Source of the DNA: Bacillus badius NBRC 15713
GTDB taxonomy: Bacteria; Bacillota; Bacilli; Bacillales; Domibacillaceae
DNA length: 64,000 bases
Direction of reading: 5' to 3'
Assembly (NCBI RefSeq): GCF_001591605.1
Contig: NZ_BCVF01000005.1
Location: 62,001 to 126,000, forward strand
Shown here: piece by piece, positions 52,122 through 60,942 of the stretch
How the letters are laid out: every line of letters starts with the position of its first letter
Numbering within the stretch: position 1 is the stretch's first letter
Notes under the pieces: model-generated
Seen by the model: the letters and a program-made list of their open reading frames with translations, nothing else
Databases searched by the model: none
Told to the model about the DNA's origin: nothing
Program-made: the position numbers and the translations under genes

Positions 52122-53543
52122 CTAGCGATTCAGGTGGTCCTTTAAAACATCCTTCAGTTTTATAATGCCGGCTTCCATTTTTTCTATCTCCTCATAGGCA
52201 TAGGATAGGCGGATGGACGGGCCGCTTTCATTGTAAATAAAGCCGGGATTAATCAGCACACCGCTGCTCAAGCATGCTTTAAACAATTGATACATATTGA
52301 TTTTCTTTTTTAATGTCACCCATATGAAGAATCCCCCCGAAGCAGCGTGCCATGTAGCATATTCGCTTAAATGAAGCGCTAATGCCTGAAGAAGGAACGC
52401 CCTTCTTTCCCTCAAACGGCTCCTCACTTTCTGCAGATGCTGTTCGTACAAGCCCGACCGAAGCAGTTCCCTAATGAGAACTTGAGACAAATAACTGGAG
52501 CCGTAATCTGTCTGCATCCTCACATCACTGAGACGGTGAATGACATCTTCCGGGCCAGCGAGCCAGCCGATGCGCAATCCGGGGGCAATGGTTTTTGAAA
52601 AGCTGCCGACATATAAAACTTGTCCTGCCTGGTCGAATGTTTTCAGCGGAGCCGGGGCTGGTTCGTCTATCCATAAATCCCTGAAGATATCATCTTCGAT
52701 TACAGGCAATTGAAAATAGCGGCATTTCTCCATTAGTTGCTGTCTCTGCTCTGTAGACATCGTTGTGCCTGTAGGATTTTGATAGGTCGGATTAACGTAG
52801 AGAGCTGATGCCCCTTTAGTTATTTTTTGCTGAAAAAGTTCTTTCATATCCAAGCCATTCTTAGTGACTGCAACGGGCTTTATCGTGATGTCGGCCGTGC
52901 GGAATAAATTAACGGAATGCAAATAGGAAGGGATCTCCAAAAAGACGGCAGATCCTTTTTTCAATATGCCGATAGTAATCAATGTCAACGCTTGCAAAGC
53001 TCCTGACACAATAAGAATACTTTCCGGGGCGATGGACAAGCCGTACTTTTCCATATGCTTGCTAATCTCAGCCCTCAATCCGCTGTCCCCAAGCCCGTTC
53101 CCGTAGCCGAAACCGTGCAGCTGCCCGGAAACCTTCGCCAGAGCTTCGGAAATTTCAGACTGAGGAAACAAATCAGGCCCGAGTTCGCCTTTGCTTAACT
53201 GGATCAAGTCCTTTCTGTTTTCGAGCTCATTAATCAATTGCACAGTATGGTTGCTTGGAGGCTGCAGCGACCACTGGGCCAAATCATCCCAATTTGGCGG
53301 GGAGATAGCAGCTGAAAGCGACCATTGATTATTGACGATATACACGCCGCTGCCTGCCCGCCCTTCAAGCAGGCCTTCCGCTTTTAATATTTCAATCGCT
53401 GTAACGACTGTACTCCGATTCACGTGAAATTGCTCGGCAATCGCCCGCTGAGTAGGTATCTTGCTGCCGACTACCCATTCCCCCTTCTCTATTTTCTCCC
53501 GGATCAAATGAACAATTTGCAAGTAGCGGGGCGTCTTTCCCAA
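52122..53543 (-). CDS. MocR/GabR-type transcriptional regulator (GntR HTH plus aminotransferase domain)
   Basis: A 473-residue fusion: a GntR winged helix at the N-terminus (about 5-75; IPTQRAIAEQFHVNRSTVVTA) and a fold type I aminotransferase-like domain (about 110-470). The PLP lysine lies in VGSFSKTIAPGLRIGWLAGP (lysine about residue 305), with NPTYQNPTG preceding. MocR proteins use PLP adducts as signals, for example GabR for GABA and PdxR for vitamin B6. The TTG start has GGAGGAG upstream. It is divergent from an EamA exporter gene, its probable target. Confidence 0.93.
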   Translation of the reverse strand: MGKTPRYLQIVHLIREKIEKGEWVVGSKIPTQRAIAEQFHVNRSTVVTAIEILKAEGLLEGRAGSGVYIVNNQWSLSAAISPPNWDDLAQWSLQPPSNHTVQLINELENRKDLIQLSKGELGPDLFPQSEISEALAKVSGQLHGFGYGNGLGDSGLRAEISKHMEKYGLSIAPESILIVSGALQALTLITIGILKKGSAVFLEIPSYLHSVNLFRTADITIKPVAVTKNGLDMKELFQQKITKGASALYVNPTYQNPTGTTMSTEQRQQLMEKCRYFQLPVIEDDIFRDLWIDEPAPAPLKTFDQAGQVLYVGSFSKTIAPGLRIGWLAGPEDVIHRLSDVRMQTDYGSSYLSQVLIRELLRSGLYEQHLQKVRSRLRERRAFLLQALALHLSEYATWHAASGGFFIWVTLKKKINMYQLFKACLSSGVLINPGFIYNESGPSIRLSYAYEEIEKMEAGIIKLKDVLKDHLNR

Positions 53544-53679
53544 ATGACCGTCTCCTCCCTGTATGTGTTCGTGCTTTTGTTGGTTTTTTTTCTAATCAAT
53601 TGGTTGGCGATTTCCATTATCGTTCCTTTTATTATAAGTTCACAAAGACTTTTAATAAATAAGAGAAATGAGGAGTACG

Positions 53680-54588
53680 ATGAATTGGAAGACCGCTATC
53701 GCCTATAGTACGACCATTATCGTCTGGGGGTCCGCTTTCCCGGGAATTAAAATTGCGCTTCAGTCTTACAGCCCTGAACATCTTGCCTTGCTTCGGCTGC
53801 TTATCGGCGCAGTTGTGCTAGTCATTTTTGCTGTGATTAAAAAAATAAACATGCCTGAAAGAAAAGATCTGCCTGTTATTTTACTGCTCGGCTTTTTAGG
53901 GTTTACAGTTTATCACGGGGCTCTAAGTGCAGGGGAAGAAACCGTCAGCGCTGGAGCGGCAAGCTTGCTAATATCCGTGGCGCCTGTTTTCTCCGCCGTA
54001 TTGGCAGCGATTTTCTTGAAGGAGCGGGTGTCTAAAGCTGGCTGGATCGGTTCGGCCATTGCCTTCTCGGGTGTGGCTCTTATTTCGCTTGGAAGCAGCC
54101 ATTCGCTATCAGCAGTTGCGGCGGGCATCCTTTTGATCCTGGTGGCAGCGGCGGGGGAAAGCTGTTACTTCGTTTTTCAAGCAAAGTATTTAAATAAGTA
54201 TGGATTTATTCCATTTACCATTTACACTATTTTAGCCGGAGCCTTGTTCATGCTGTTTTTCCTGCCGGGCACATGGGCGGAAATAAAGCAGGCCGCTCCC
54301 GCTTCAACCTATGCGGTCATCTACTTAGGGCTATTTCCAACCATTCTTCCTTATTTCGCTCTTGCTTACGTCATTTCAAAGGCAGGAGCTGCTGAAGCGA
54401 CAAGCTCCCTTTATTTAACCCCTGCGGCCGCTTTAATTATTTCGTGGGCTGCCCTTGGAGAAGTCCCCTCTTGGCTTTCCTTGTTCGGAGGGATACTGAC
54501 GCTGGTTGGTGTCAGCTTGCCGCTATGGGCGGAAAAAAGAAAGCAGCCCTTGCCAGTGACGTGTGAAAGCCTGGAAGGTGATCTATAG
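53680..54588 (+). CDS. EamA/DMT family transporter
   Basis: A 302-residue, ten-helix transporter made of two EamA domains (about 5-135 and 150-285). Typical marks are WGSAFPGIKIALQSYSPEHLALLR in the first (core WGSAFPGIKIAL) and YLTPAAALIISWAALGE in the second. Such proteins export amino acids or related metabolites. ATG at 53680 sits 5-6 bases after GAGGAG; four additional upstream codons overlap that site. It is divergent from the MocR-type regulator, suggesting regulated efflux of an amine, amino acid or B6 compound. Confidence 0.9.
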   Translation: MNWKTAIAYSTTIIVWGSAFPGIKIALQSYSPEHLALLRLLIGAVVLVIFAVIKKINMPERKDLPVILLLGFLGFTVYHGALSAGEETVSAGAASLLISVAPVFSAVLAAIFLKERVSKAGWIGSAIAFSGVALISLGSSHSLSAVAAGILLILVAAAGESCYFVFQAKYLNKYGFIPFTIYTILAGALFMLFFLPGTWAEIKQAAPASTYAVIYLGLFPTILPYFALAYVISKAGAAEATSSLYLTPAAALIISWAALGEVPSWLSLFGGILTLVGVSLPLWAEKRKQPLPVTCESLEGDL

Positions 54589-54614
54589 CCTAAAGAGCCG
54601 CCGCTAACGGCCTG

Positions 54615-54639
54615 AGAGCAGGAGCCGCTCCCCTGCTCT
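54615..54639 (+). terminator. Hairpin after the first EamA gene
   Basis: AGAGCAGG (54615-54622) pairs with CCTGCTCT (54632-54639), followed by TCT. The T-tract is weak. Confidence 0.6.
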
Positions 54640-54808
54640 TCTATCTGTTGCCGTTCCGCCTATTCTCTGCTGAATAAATTATGTTTTCTTGAATATCTCC
54701 CTATAAAAACCTTTAACTGCACTCTTCATCGGCAAAACATACATCTAGCCATTGCCCCTCGCTTTCCTCTCTTTATTTCACTTTGGTGCGATTCTTGCAT
54801 TGGAGCAT

Positions 54809-54832
54809 ATACGGCTCTTCGTGGAGCCGTAT
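54809..54832 (+). promoter_or_regulatory. 5'-UTR hairpin directly before the ribosome binding site
   Basis: A perfect 9-bp stem ATACGGCTC / GAGCCGTAT with loop TTCGTG ends 3-4 bases before AGGAGGG of the second EamA gene. It is followed by only TTTT, so it is more likely to affect translation or mRNA stability than to terminate. Confidence 0.5.
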
Positions 54833-54847
54833 TTTAGGAGGGATAGT

Positions 54848-55768
54848 TTGTCGTCGAAAAAGAAAGTTCTCATAGCCGACTTATCATTGGTGGGCATCTC
54901 CATTGGCTGGGGGTACAGCTTTGTCCTGACAAAGGACTTGTTAAACGAAATGACCCCTTTATATTTTATTGGCACTAGATTTTTCCTTGCTGCGCTCCTT
55001 CTGTTGTTATTTAAATGGAAATCTATTAAGCGCCTTCCGAAGCAAGTATGGAAATATGGCATTTTTGCCGGAACTGCTTTATGGGGAGGGTTTGTCCTGC
55101 AGACTGTAGGAATTGAGCTGACCACTCCGGGCAAGGCCGGTGTCCTGACCGGAACGATGGTAGTCATTGTTCCATTCCTATATTTTTTCTGGTCAAAAAC
55201 AGGGATTCAAAGAGGAGCCTTCTTAGGAAGCCTTCTTACCTTCTTCGGGCTTGCTATTCTTTCATGGGACGGCGGCTGGACAGGGATTAATACCGGAGAT
55301 GTTTTAGTCTTCCTTTGCGCTTTCTTTTTCGCTGTGCACGTTCTGTTAGTGGATCGTGCTTATCAACGCGAGCGCTCCATTGACTCTCTGAGCTTTATCG
55401 CGGTTCAGCTGTTTATTGTCGGCCTGTTCAGCTTGCCGTTTGCCTTCTGGCTGGAGCCGTTCCCGTCCCCGCTTTCTGCTTACGGCTGGTACGCTTATAC
55501 ATTCGACTTATTGATTGGGACACTGCTTGCTTACATCGTGCAAATCAAAGCCCAGCAATACTCTCCGCCTACACACGTGAGCCTGCTGCTGTCGCTTGAA
55601 TCGGTCTTTGCGTTCCTGCTGTCATGGCTTTTGTGGGGAGAGACATTAACGGTTAATACTGTAACCGGGATTGTATTTATTTTAGGAGGCATCTTTATTA
55701 CCGAGGCGTTCGATCTGCTTCGCAAACCTAAAACATTAAGCAGCTTAAAAAACCGCTCTTCCTGCTGA
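54848..55768 (+). CDS. EamA/DMT family transporter
   Basis: A 306-residue, ten-helix DMT transporter. The first half has WGYSFVLTKDLLNEMTPLYF and GVLTGTMVVIVPFLYFF, the second IKAQQYSPPTHVSLLLSLES and FLLSWLLWGETL, both typical of the YtfF/RhaT-like EamA group. TTG at 54848 is supported by AGGAGGG five bases upstream; the frame extends another 32 codons but across the 5' hairpin. It is a second EamA gene behind the first but with its own leader. Substrate unknown. Confidence 0.88.
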   Translation: MSSKKKVLIADLSLVGISIGWGYSFVLTKDLLNEMTPLYFIGTRFFLAALLLLLFKWKSIKRLPKQVWKYGIFAGTALWGGFVLQTVGIELTTPGKAGVLTGTMVVIVPFLYFFWSKTGIQRGAFLGSLLTFFGLAILSWDGGWTGINTGDVLVFLCAFFFAVHVLLVDRAYQRERSIDSLSFIAVQLFIVGLFSLPFAFWLEPFPSPLSAYGWYAYTFDLLIGTLLAYIVQIKAQQYSPPTHVSLLLSLESVFAFLLSWLLWGETLTVNTVTGIVFILGGIFITEAFDLLRKPKTLSSLKNRSSC

Positions 55769-55776
55769 AGGCACAT

Positions 55777-55815
55777 AAAAAAAAGACGGCAGCCTGATAT
55801 TGAGGCTGCCGTCTT
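55777..55815 (-). terminator. Terminator of the oxidase-like gene
   Basis: The 13-bp stem AAGACGGCAGCCT / AGGCTGCCGTCTT is followed on the minus strand by eight T, 20 bases after the stop codon. It also separates the convergent EamA gene. Confidence 0.9.
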
Positions 55816-55834
55816 CATCTGATTTTTTCACTTT

Positions 55835-56233
55835 TTACTTGCCTTCTTTATCAGCAATCATAAAGGTTGTAATGACGAAAATGCCGAAGCTTATTAATAA
55901 GATCGTTCCGCCAACGATGTAAAAGATTAAGGCGAACGTTTCATTGACGTTAAATGGTTTTAATGTATTGAGCCACATGCCGGCTGTTAAACCAATGGAA
56001 CCGATCACGGCGGTCCAGCCATGGATAGATACTAATTTAGCTGATTTCACTGTGTAAATGCGGTAAAAAATTCCCCAAGCGAATATTGATAACCAGCCAA
56101 CTACTAAAATGTGGGCGTGAATAGGGCGGAACTGGTAGCTGCCGGAACCTGCCATATGCGAACCTAATACGGCCCCTAATAAGCCAAAGATAGCTGCGAG
56201 CCGAATCAATCGCAGACTCCACTTTTTTTCCAT
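55835..56233 (-). CDS. Small heme-copper oxidase subunit I-like membrane protein
   Basis: A 132-residue, four-helix protein. Helix 2 contains RPIHAHILVVGWLSIFAWG (about residues 36-54), where the paired histidines resemble the low-spin heme ligand region of cytochrome oxidase and nitric oxide reductase subunit I. Full-length subunits have 12 or more helices, so this is a stand-alone fragment-sized relative found also in other bacilli. It may bind heme. It lies just downstream of the HssRS genes on the same strand, with an 84-base gap. A role with the heme sensor is possible but only inferred. Confidence 0.75.
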   Translation of the reverse strand: MEKKWSLRLIRLAAIFGLLGAVLGSHMAGSGSYQFRPIHAHILVVGWLSIFAWGIFYRIYTVKSAKLVSIHGWTAVIGSIGLTAGMWLNTLKPFNVNETFALIFYIVGGTILLISFGIFVITTFMIADKEGK

Positions 56234-56316
56234 ATCTATAAACCTCCATATCCTGTCGTTTGATCTCTATGGAATAGATCTTATACTTTCAATATAAACT
56301 CTATATGAACTCCGTA

Positions 56317-57690
56317 TTACAAATTCGGCAGCTTAATTGTAAACATCGTTCCTTCGTCCGGTGTACTTTTCACCTGGATTTCTCCCTTGTGCAGCTCAAT
56401 GATTTGCTTAACGATCGACAACCCAAGCCCGGTTCCTTCTTTCGTGCGTGAAGCATCCGCCCGGTAAAAACGGTTAAACAGCTGTGCCTGCTCCGCTTTC
56501 GAGATGCCGATCCCTGTATCCTGCACAATAACTTCAATACCGTGTTCCGTTCGCTCCAGAGACACACGAATCTCGCCTTTTGGACGATTATATTTAATGG
56601 CGTTGGTTATCAAATTATCCCACACATTTTCAAATAGGGCTTCATCTCCCCGGTACATGGTCGGCTCCATTGTCAGGTGTAAGTGAATATGCTCCTCTTC
56701 AAGCCACCATCGATATTTATTAATACATGCCTTTAGCTGTTCATCCAGCCGGTAATCCTTAAATTTCACCGGGCGGGAAGACTGGTCAAGAGAGGTCAGA
56801 AGCAGCAGCTGGCGCGTCAGTCTCGACAATCGGCTTGTTTCCGATTGAATGATGGCTGCATAGTTCTTACGATCGTCATCAGAAAGGTGATCCGCTTTCA
56901 GCAGGCCGGCATACCCTTGAATATTCAATAAGGGAGATTGAAAGTCATGTGAAACGTTGCTAATAAATTCCTTGCGGATCTTATCATTTTCCTGAAGCTG
57001 TTCCATCATCGTCGTAAAGCTTGCCGCCAGTTGGCCGATCTCATCCTTCCGGTCAATATTCAGTTCCACGTCGTAGTTTTCACTGGCAATCCGCTTGGTG
57101 GCTCCCGTTAATTGGGTGATCGGCACGATCAGCATCTTTGCCACGAAAAGCATAGCGAGCAAGCTGAACAGCGCTGTTGCTATCACCATGCCGCCCATCA
57201 TGGTATGAATCTCACTGAATAACAATTTAATATCGGGGCGCATAAACAAAGCGTATTGCTTGCTGCCATACTTGAACGGAACACCAATTGTATTCGACAT
57301 CTCATTGGCGAAGAAGCCTGTTACGAATGTTTCACGCGGAAAATCCCGCATGCCGTGGTACACTTCCCCCTGCAACACGTTATCTATGGCTGATTTCTCC
57401 AGATTTTTCACACGGTATTTGCCGCCATAAAAAGCGGACTTGCCATTTTCATCGACAATATATAATTGGTAGCCGATCCCCCCAATTGTTGTTAAATATT
57501 CACGCAGATCCAGCGGCGGCGTTTGTTCAATATGATTCGTAATTGTCTTGGCAATTTCCACATTCTTTTGATCGTTGCGCTCTTTCATGACGCGGTGATA
57601 ATACGTATTTGTCAGCAAAAAGCCGAACAAGGTGCTGAACAGCATGATTAAAGCTGTCATCAGCACAAATTTCCCGTACAGAGACTTCAT
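56317..57690 (-). CDS. hssS: Heme sensor histidine kinase HssS
   Basis: A 457-residue membrane kinase, the same length as staphylococcal HssS. The extracellular domain (about 30-160) has several matching blocks: LTNTYYHR, AFYGGKYRVKN, VYHGMRDF, FVTGFFANEMSNTIGV and FMRPDIK. HAMP follows TM2 (about 165-235), then HisKA with H-box SNVSHDFQSPL and an HATPase with DTGIGI and GTGLGLSI. HssS senses excess heme and phosphorylates HssR, which in staphylococci induces the hrtAB heme exporter. The start overlaps the hssR stop by four bases. No hrtAB is present beside it. Confidence 0.88.
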   Translation of the reverse strand: MKSLYGKFVLMTALIMLFSTLFGFLLTNTYYHRVMKERNDQKNVEIAKTITNHIEQTPPLDLREYLTTIGGIGYQLYIVDENGKSAFYGGKYRVKNLEKSAIDNVLQGEVYHGMRDFPRETFVTGFFANEMSNTIGVPFKYGSKQYALFMRPDIKLLFSEIHTMMGGMVIATALFSLLAMLFVAKMLIVPITQLTGATKRIASENYDVELNIDRKDEIGQLAASFTTMMEQLQENDKIRKEFISNVSHDFQSPLLNIQGYAGLLKADHLSDDDRKNYAAIIQSETSRLSRLTRQLLLLTSLDQSSRPVKFKDYRLDEQLKACINKYRWWLEEEHIHLHLTMEPTMYRGDEALFENVWDNLITNAIKYNRPKGEIRVSLERTEHGIEVIVQDTGIGISKAEQAQLFNRFYRADASRTKEGTGLGLSIVKQIIELHKGEIQVKSTPDEGTMFTIKLPNL

Positions 57691-58364
57691 GAAGCATGCA
57701 CCTCTAATTTATAGCCGATTCCGCGGACAGTGACGATTTCAACATCCTTGGCAATTTTCGCAAGCCGCTCGCGAATCCGTTTAATATGGGTGTTTAATGT
57801 TTGCTCATCCCCCTCATAATCATACCCCCAGACGCTCTCCATAATAGCGGCGCGCTGAAACACTTGATTAGGCCGGGAAGCAAGCAGAGCAAGCACTTCA
57901 AATTCCTTTAACGGCATAATTAATGTATTCGAGCCTGCTGTCACCTCGAAGCTTTTGCGGTTAATTGTCACAGAGCCTACCTGCAAAATGGAATCCGCCG
58001 GCTTATCATAGCGCCTTAAAATGGCGGCGATGCGAAAGAGAAGCTCTTTCGGCTCAAAGGGCTTCACCATATAATCATCCGAACCGGCCAGAAAGCCCTG
58101 TTCCTTATCCTCGAGCTCTCCCTTTGCCGTCAGCAGCAAGACAGGAATGTCGTGATTTTCCCGTATCTTCTTCGTTAACTCAAAGCCGTCCATCCCAGGC
58201 ATCATCACATCGACAATCGCTAAGTCGGGAAATTCCGTTTGCAAAACACCAAGTGCTTGTATTCCGTTACTGGCTTTCGTCACGTGATAACCTGCATAGG
58301 TTAAATGAATGCTTACAAGCTCCAATATATGTTTATCATCATCTACCACTAAGATTTTCCTCAT
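57687..58364 (-). CDS. hssR: Heme response regulator HssR (OmpR family)
   Basis: A 225-residue OmpR-type regulator. The receiver domain (about 1-120) has DDD at 8-10 and the phospho-acceptor aspartate in IVDVMMPGMDGFEL, with the switch lysine in MVKPFEPKELL. The winged helix (about 130-222) ends NTHIKRIRERLAKI and VRGIGYKLE. ATG 58364 has AGGCGG six bases upstream; upstream in-frame codons do not. It is cotranscribed with hssS. Its best-known target, hrtAB, is not in the window. Confidence 0.9.
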   Translation of the reverse strand: MRKILVVDDDKHILELVSIHLTYAGYHVTKASNGIQALGVLQTEFPDLAIVDVMMPGMDGFELTKKIRENHDIPVLLLTAKGELEDKEQGFLAGSDDYMVKPFEPKELLFRIAAILRRYDKPADSILQVGSVTINRKSFEVTAGSNTLIMPLKEFEVLALLASRPNQVFQRAAIMESVWGYDYEGDEQTLNTHIKRIRERLAKIAKDVEIVTVRGIGYKLEVHAS

Positions 58365-58440
58365 ATCCAGCCGCCTCATTTCTTCACTATTTTCTTTCAT
58401 TTTAGCGAAAAAGCGGACGAATTCAAAAAAGAGAAGCCGC

Positions 58441-58470
58441 AAAAAAAGCCGGACAATATGTCCTGGCTTT
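58441..58470 (-). terminator. Terminator of the DHA2 exporter gene
   Basis: AAAGCCGGACA / TGTCCTGGCTTT-type hairpin (58445-58470) with seven T on the minus strand, directly after the stop codon. It separates the exporter from hssRS. Confidence 0.82.
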
Positions 58471-58472
58471 GT

Positions 58473-59999
58473 TTACGCTTTTTTGATTTCCTTGTTTATC
58501 TCCACCCGCTCATTCCCCATGAACAAAATGGTTATGGCAGACAAAGCAATAGGAATGAGAGCTAGCATGAAAATGAACGCAATGGAATCCGACATGGCCA
58601 AAACAATTTTATCCAAAATAAATTCCGGAATATTGGCACGCTGACCGGCTTCAAACAGCTGCTGCGGGTCCTTCATTTCAAAGCCCGGACCGCCAGCCTG
58701 AGCGCCTCCGCCCATTCCCTTAAACGCGTCGGCCAATTTGTCTGTAAACACATTTTGCTGGATAATTCCAAAGACCGTTACTCCAAGCGTCATGCCCAAT
58801 GAACGCAAAAAAGAATTTGTTGAATTGGCTGACCCCCGGTAACGCGGGTCCAAATTGTGAATGGATGCCGTCGGCAGCAAGGAAAAAGAAAAGCCCATGC
58901 CGAAGCCGGCGATGATCATGTAAATCGTCAGTGTCCAGCGCGCCGTGTCGGGAGTCATATTTCCAAGCAAGAACATGCCGATGAAATAAGAAATAACAGA
59001 AATGACCATTAAATTCCGATAGCTCGTTTTCGTTTGAAAAATCCCGCCCATCGCACTGCCGGCAACAGAGCCAAGCATCATCGGCGTTAAAATCAAGCCT
59101 GCATTCTTTGCCGAGCCTCCGTAAACCGCCTGCACAAAAATCGGGATAAATACGGCTAGAATAATAAATGTGCCGCCATATAAGAAGGCAAGAATTTGCG
59201 ACGTAGCAAACAGCCGCCGTTTAAACATCCAAAATGAAATAATCGGCTCCTGCGCCTTTGTTTCTGCCCATAAAAAGCTAATAAAAAAGACTAAAAACCC
59301 GGCAAATAAACCGAGAATCTGCATGGAGCTCCATGAATACTCCTTGCCTCCAAGCTCCAGAGCAAACATGAGGCAGACGACAGCAGCTACAAGCGTAATC
59401 GCTCCAGCCCAGTCAATGCGCTGCTTTTGGTGCTGAGTAGACTCGTGATAATATTTAATAATGAAAAAGACGGAAACCAGCCCAATCGGCACATTAATGT
59501 AGAAAACCCAATGCCAGCTGAACCAATCGGTAATATATGCACCTAACAGCGGTCCCAGCACACTGGACGTCCCAAACACGGCGCCGAGCAAGCCGGTCAT
59601 TTTCCCGCGTTTCTCGGGCGGGAAAATATCGAACACAATCGTGAACGCAATCGGCATCAACGCTCCCCCGCCAACTCCCTGAATAGCACGGTAAATAATC
59701 AGCTGCTCCATACTCTGGGCGATGCCGCACAGGGCCGAGCCGATCAAAAAGATCGCTAATCCAAAAATAAAAAAGCGCTTCCGGCCGTACATATCAGACA
59801 GCTTCCCGAAAATAGGCATTCCGGCCATAACAGTAACCATATAAGCTGATGTTACCCAGACAAATTTTTCGAATCCGCCCAAATCAGCTACAATCGTGCC
59901 CATAGCAGTCGCCACAATTGTATTATCCATCGCTGCCATCAAAATGCCGAGAAGAAGGCCTGCCACGACAAACTTTAAATTGCTGTCTTCATTAACCAT
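58473..59999 (-). CDS. DHA2 family MFS drug exporter (14 TM)
   Basis: A 508-residue transporter with 14 predicted helices. DHA2 marks are LLGILMAAMDNTIVATAMGTI in helix 1 (core MAAMDNTIVATAMG), motif A GKLSDMYGRKRFFIFG, and motif C VFGTSSVLGPLLGAYITD in helix 5. Such proteins, EmrB-like in fold, export lipophilic drugs using the proton gradient. TTGGAGGTG precedes the ATG. The C-terminal extracellular loop is rich in Gly and Phe (GMGGGAQAGGPGF). It is upstream of hssRS on the same strand but separated by a terminator. Confidence 0.93.
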   Translation of the reverse strand: MVNEDSNLKFVVAGLLLGILMAAMDNTIVATAMGTIVADLGGFEKFVWVTSAYMVTVMAGMPIFGKLSDMYGRKRFFIFGLAIFLIGSALCGIAQSMEQLIIYRAIQGVGGGALMPIAFTIVFDIFPPEKRGKMTGLLGAVFGTSSVLGPLLGAYITDWFSWHWVFYINVPIGLVSVFFIIKYYHESTQHQKQRIDWAGAITLVAAVVCLMFALELGGKEYSWSSMQILGLFAGFLVFFISFLWAETKAQEPIISFWMFKRRLFATSQILAFLYGGTFIILAVFIPIFVQAVYGGSAKNAGLILTPMMLGSVAGSAMGGIFQTKTSYRNLMVISVISYFIGMFLLGNMTPDTARWTLTIYMIIAGFGMGFSFSLLPTASIHNLDPRYRGSANSTNSFLRSLGMTLGVTVFGIIQQNVFTDKLADAFKGMGGGAQAGGPGFEMKDPQQLFEAGQRANIPEFILDKIVLAMSDSIAFIFMLALIPIALSAITILFMGNERVEINKEIKKA

Positions 60000-60140
60000 C
60001 CTGCACCTCCAAACATGATTTTGAATGATATTGTACCACTAAAAGAATGGCTGGAAATACTATTTTTTATCTTCTTTTATCATTTTTAACAGCGAATCAA
60101 AAGACCGCTTGTACAAACACCTATATCCCGGATGCAATGA

Positions 60141-60179
60141 AAAAACGGCTGGCCCATTGGCAAATGGCCAGCCGTTTTT
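60141..60179 (-). terminator. Terminator of the SDR gene
   Basis: The 14-bp stem AAAAACGGCTGGCC / GGCCAGCCGTTTTT (60141-60154 with 60166-60179), 27 bases past the stop codon. The base of the stem supplies the T-tract. Confidence 0.85.
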
Positions 60180-60205
60180 CTGTTCATGCTTTCAGTGATT
60201 CTGTT

Positions 60206-60913
60206 TTAAACCGGACGGACAGTAATTTCGTTGACATTGACGTAATCCGGCTGGGCGGCTGCATAGGTGACTGCTTTAGCAATATCAGCGGCTTCCAGCT
60301 TTTTGCGGTCGTTGCTCCGGCTGCTGGCGCTGCTTAAAGGTGTGTCGACCATGCCAGGAGAAATATTCGTTACACGAACGCCAGTCCGGGCCAGCTCTTT
60401 TTCCAGCCCTGTGGAAATGGCGCGGACAGCATATTTAGTGGCACTGTAGACGGTGCTCATCTTTGTTACTTCGAGCCCGGAGACGGAAGCAATGTTAATG
60501 ATATGGCCGCTCGACCGGTCAAGCATGGACGGCAGCACCGCATGAATGCCATACAGCACCCCTTTAATATTCACATCAATCATTTGCTCCCATTCCTCCA
60601 CTTTCCCTGAACGAACGGTCGCTGAAAGCATTTGGCCAGCATTGTTCACAAAGATATCCACATGTTCAAAGGCAGCTTTTGCTTTTTGGACCAGCTGCTC
60701 CACGTCCGCCTTATTTGTCATGTCTGTTTGAACAGCAAGGGCCTTGGCTGTTCCCATTTGATTTATTTCACTTGCCAACTCTTCCAGCTTTTCTGCACGG
60801 CGGGCCGCCAAAACGACGTTGACCCCTTCACCTGCCAGTTCTTTAGCAATGGCCAGGCCGATTCCGCTGCTCGCTCCTGTGATAATAGCTGTCTTTCCTT
60901 GTAATTCATTCAT
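60206..60913 (-). CDS. Short-chain dehydrogenase/reductase (SDR)
   Basis: A 235-residue classical SDR. The cofactor motif TGASSGIG is near residue 13, NNAG near 87, the catalytic serine in IINIASVSG and the YSATK motif near 150. The ARR after the second strand suggests NADP(H) preference. It is like the YdfG/clavulanate-dehydrogenase type enzymes that reduce serine-like hydroxy acids or small aldehydes. ATG 60913 has GGGAGG eight bases upstream; a TTG two codons before is too close. The gene stands alone. Confidence 0.93.
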   Translation of the reverse strand: MNELQGKTAIITGASSGIGLAIAKELAGEGVNVVLAARRAEKLEELASEINQMGTAKALAVQTDMTNKADVEQLVQKAKAAFEHVDIFVNNAGQMLSATVRSGKVEEWEQMIDVNIKGVLYGIHAVLPSMLDRSSGHIINIASVSGLEVTKMSTVYSATKYAVRAISTGLEKELARTGVRVTNISPGMVDTPLSSASSRSNDRKKLEAADIAKAVTYAAAQPDYVNVNEITVRPV

Positions 60914-60942
60914 CTCCAATGCCTCCCTTTGCAGCTTTATGA

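Noticed and set aside
53416-53431. Second CACGTG-containing parS candidate inside the MocR-type gene
   Set aside because: It has about four mismatches to the 16-bp consensus and lies inside coding sequence; probably chance.
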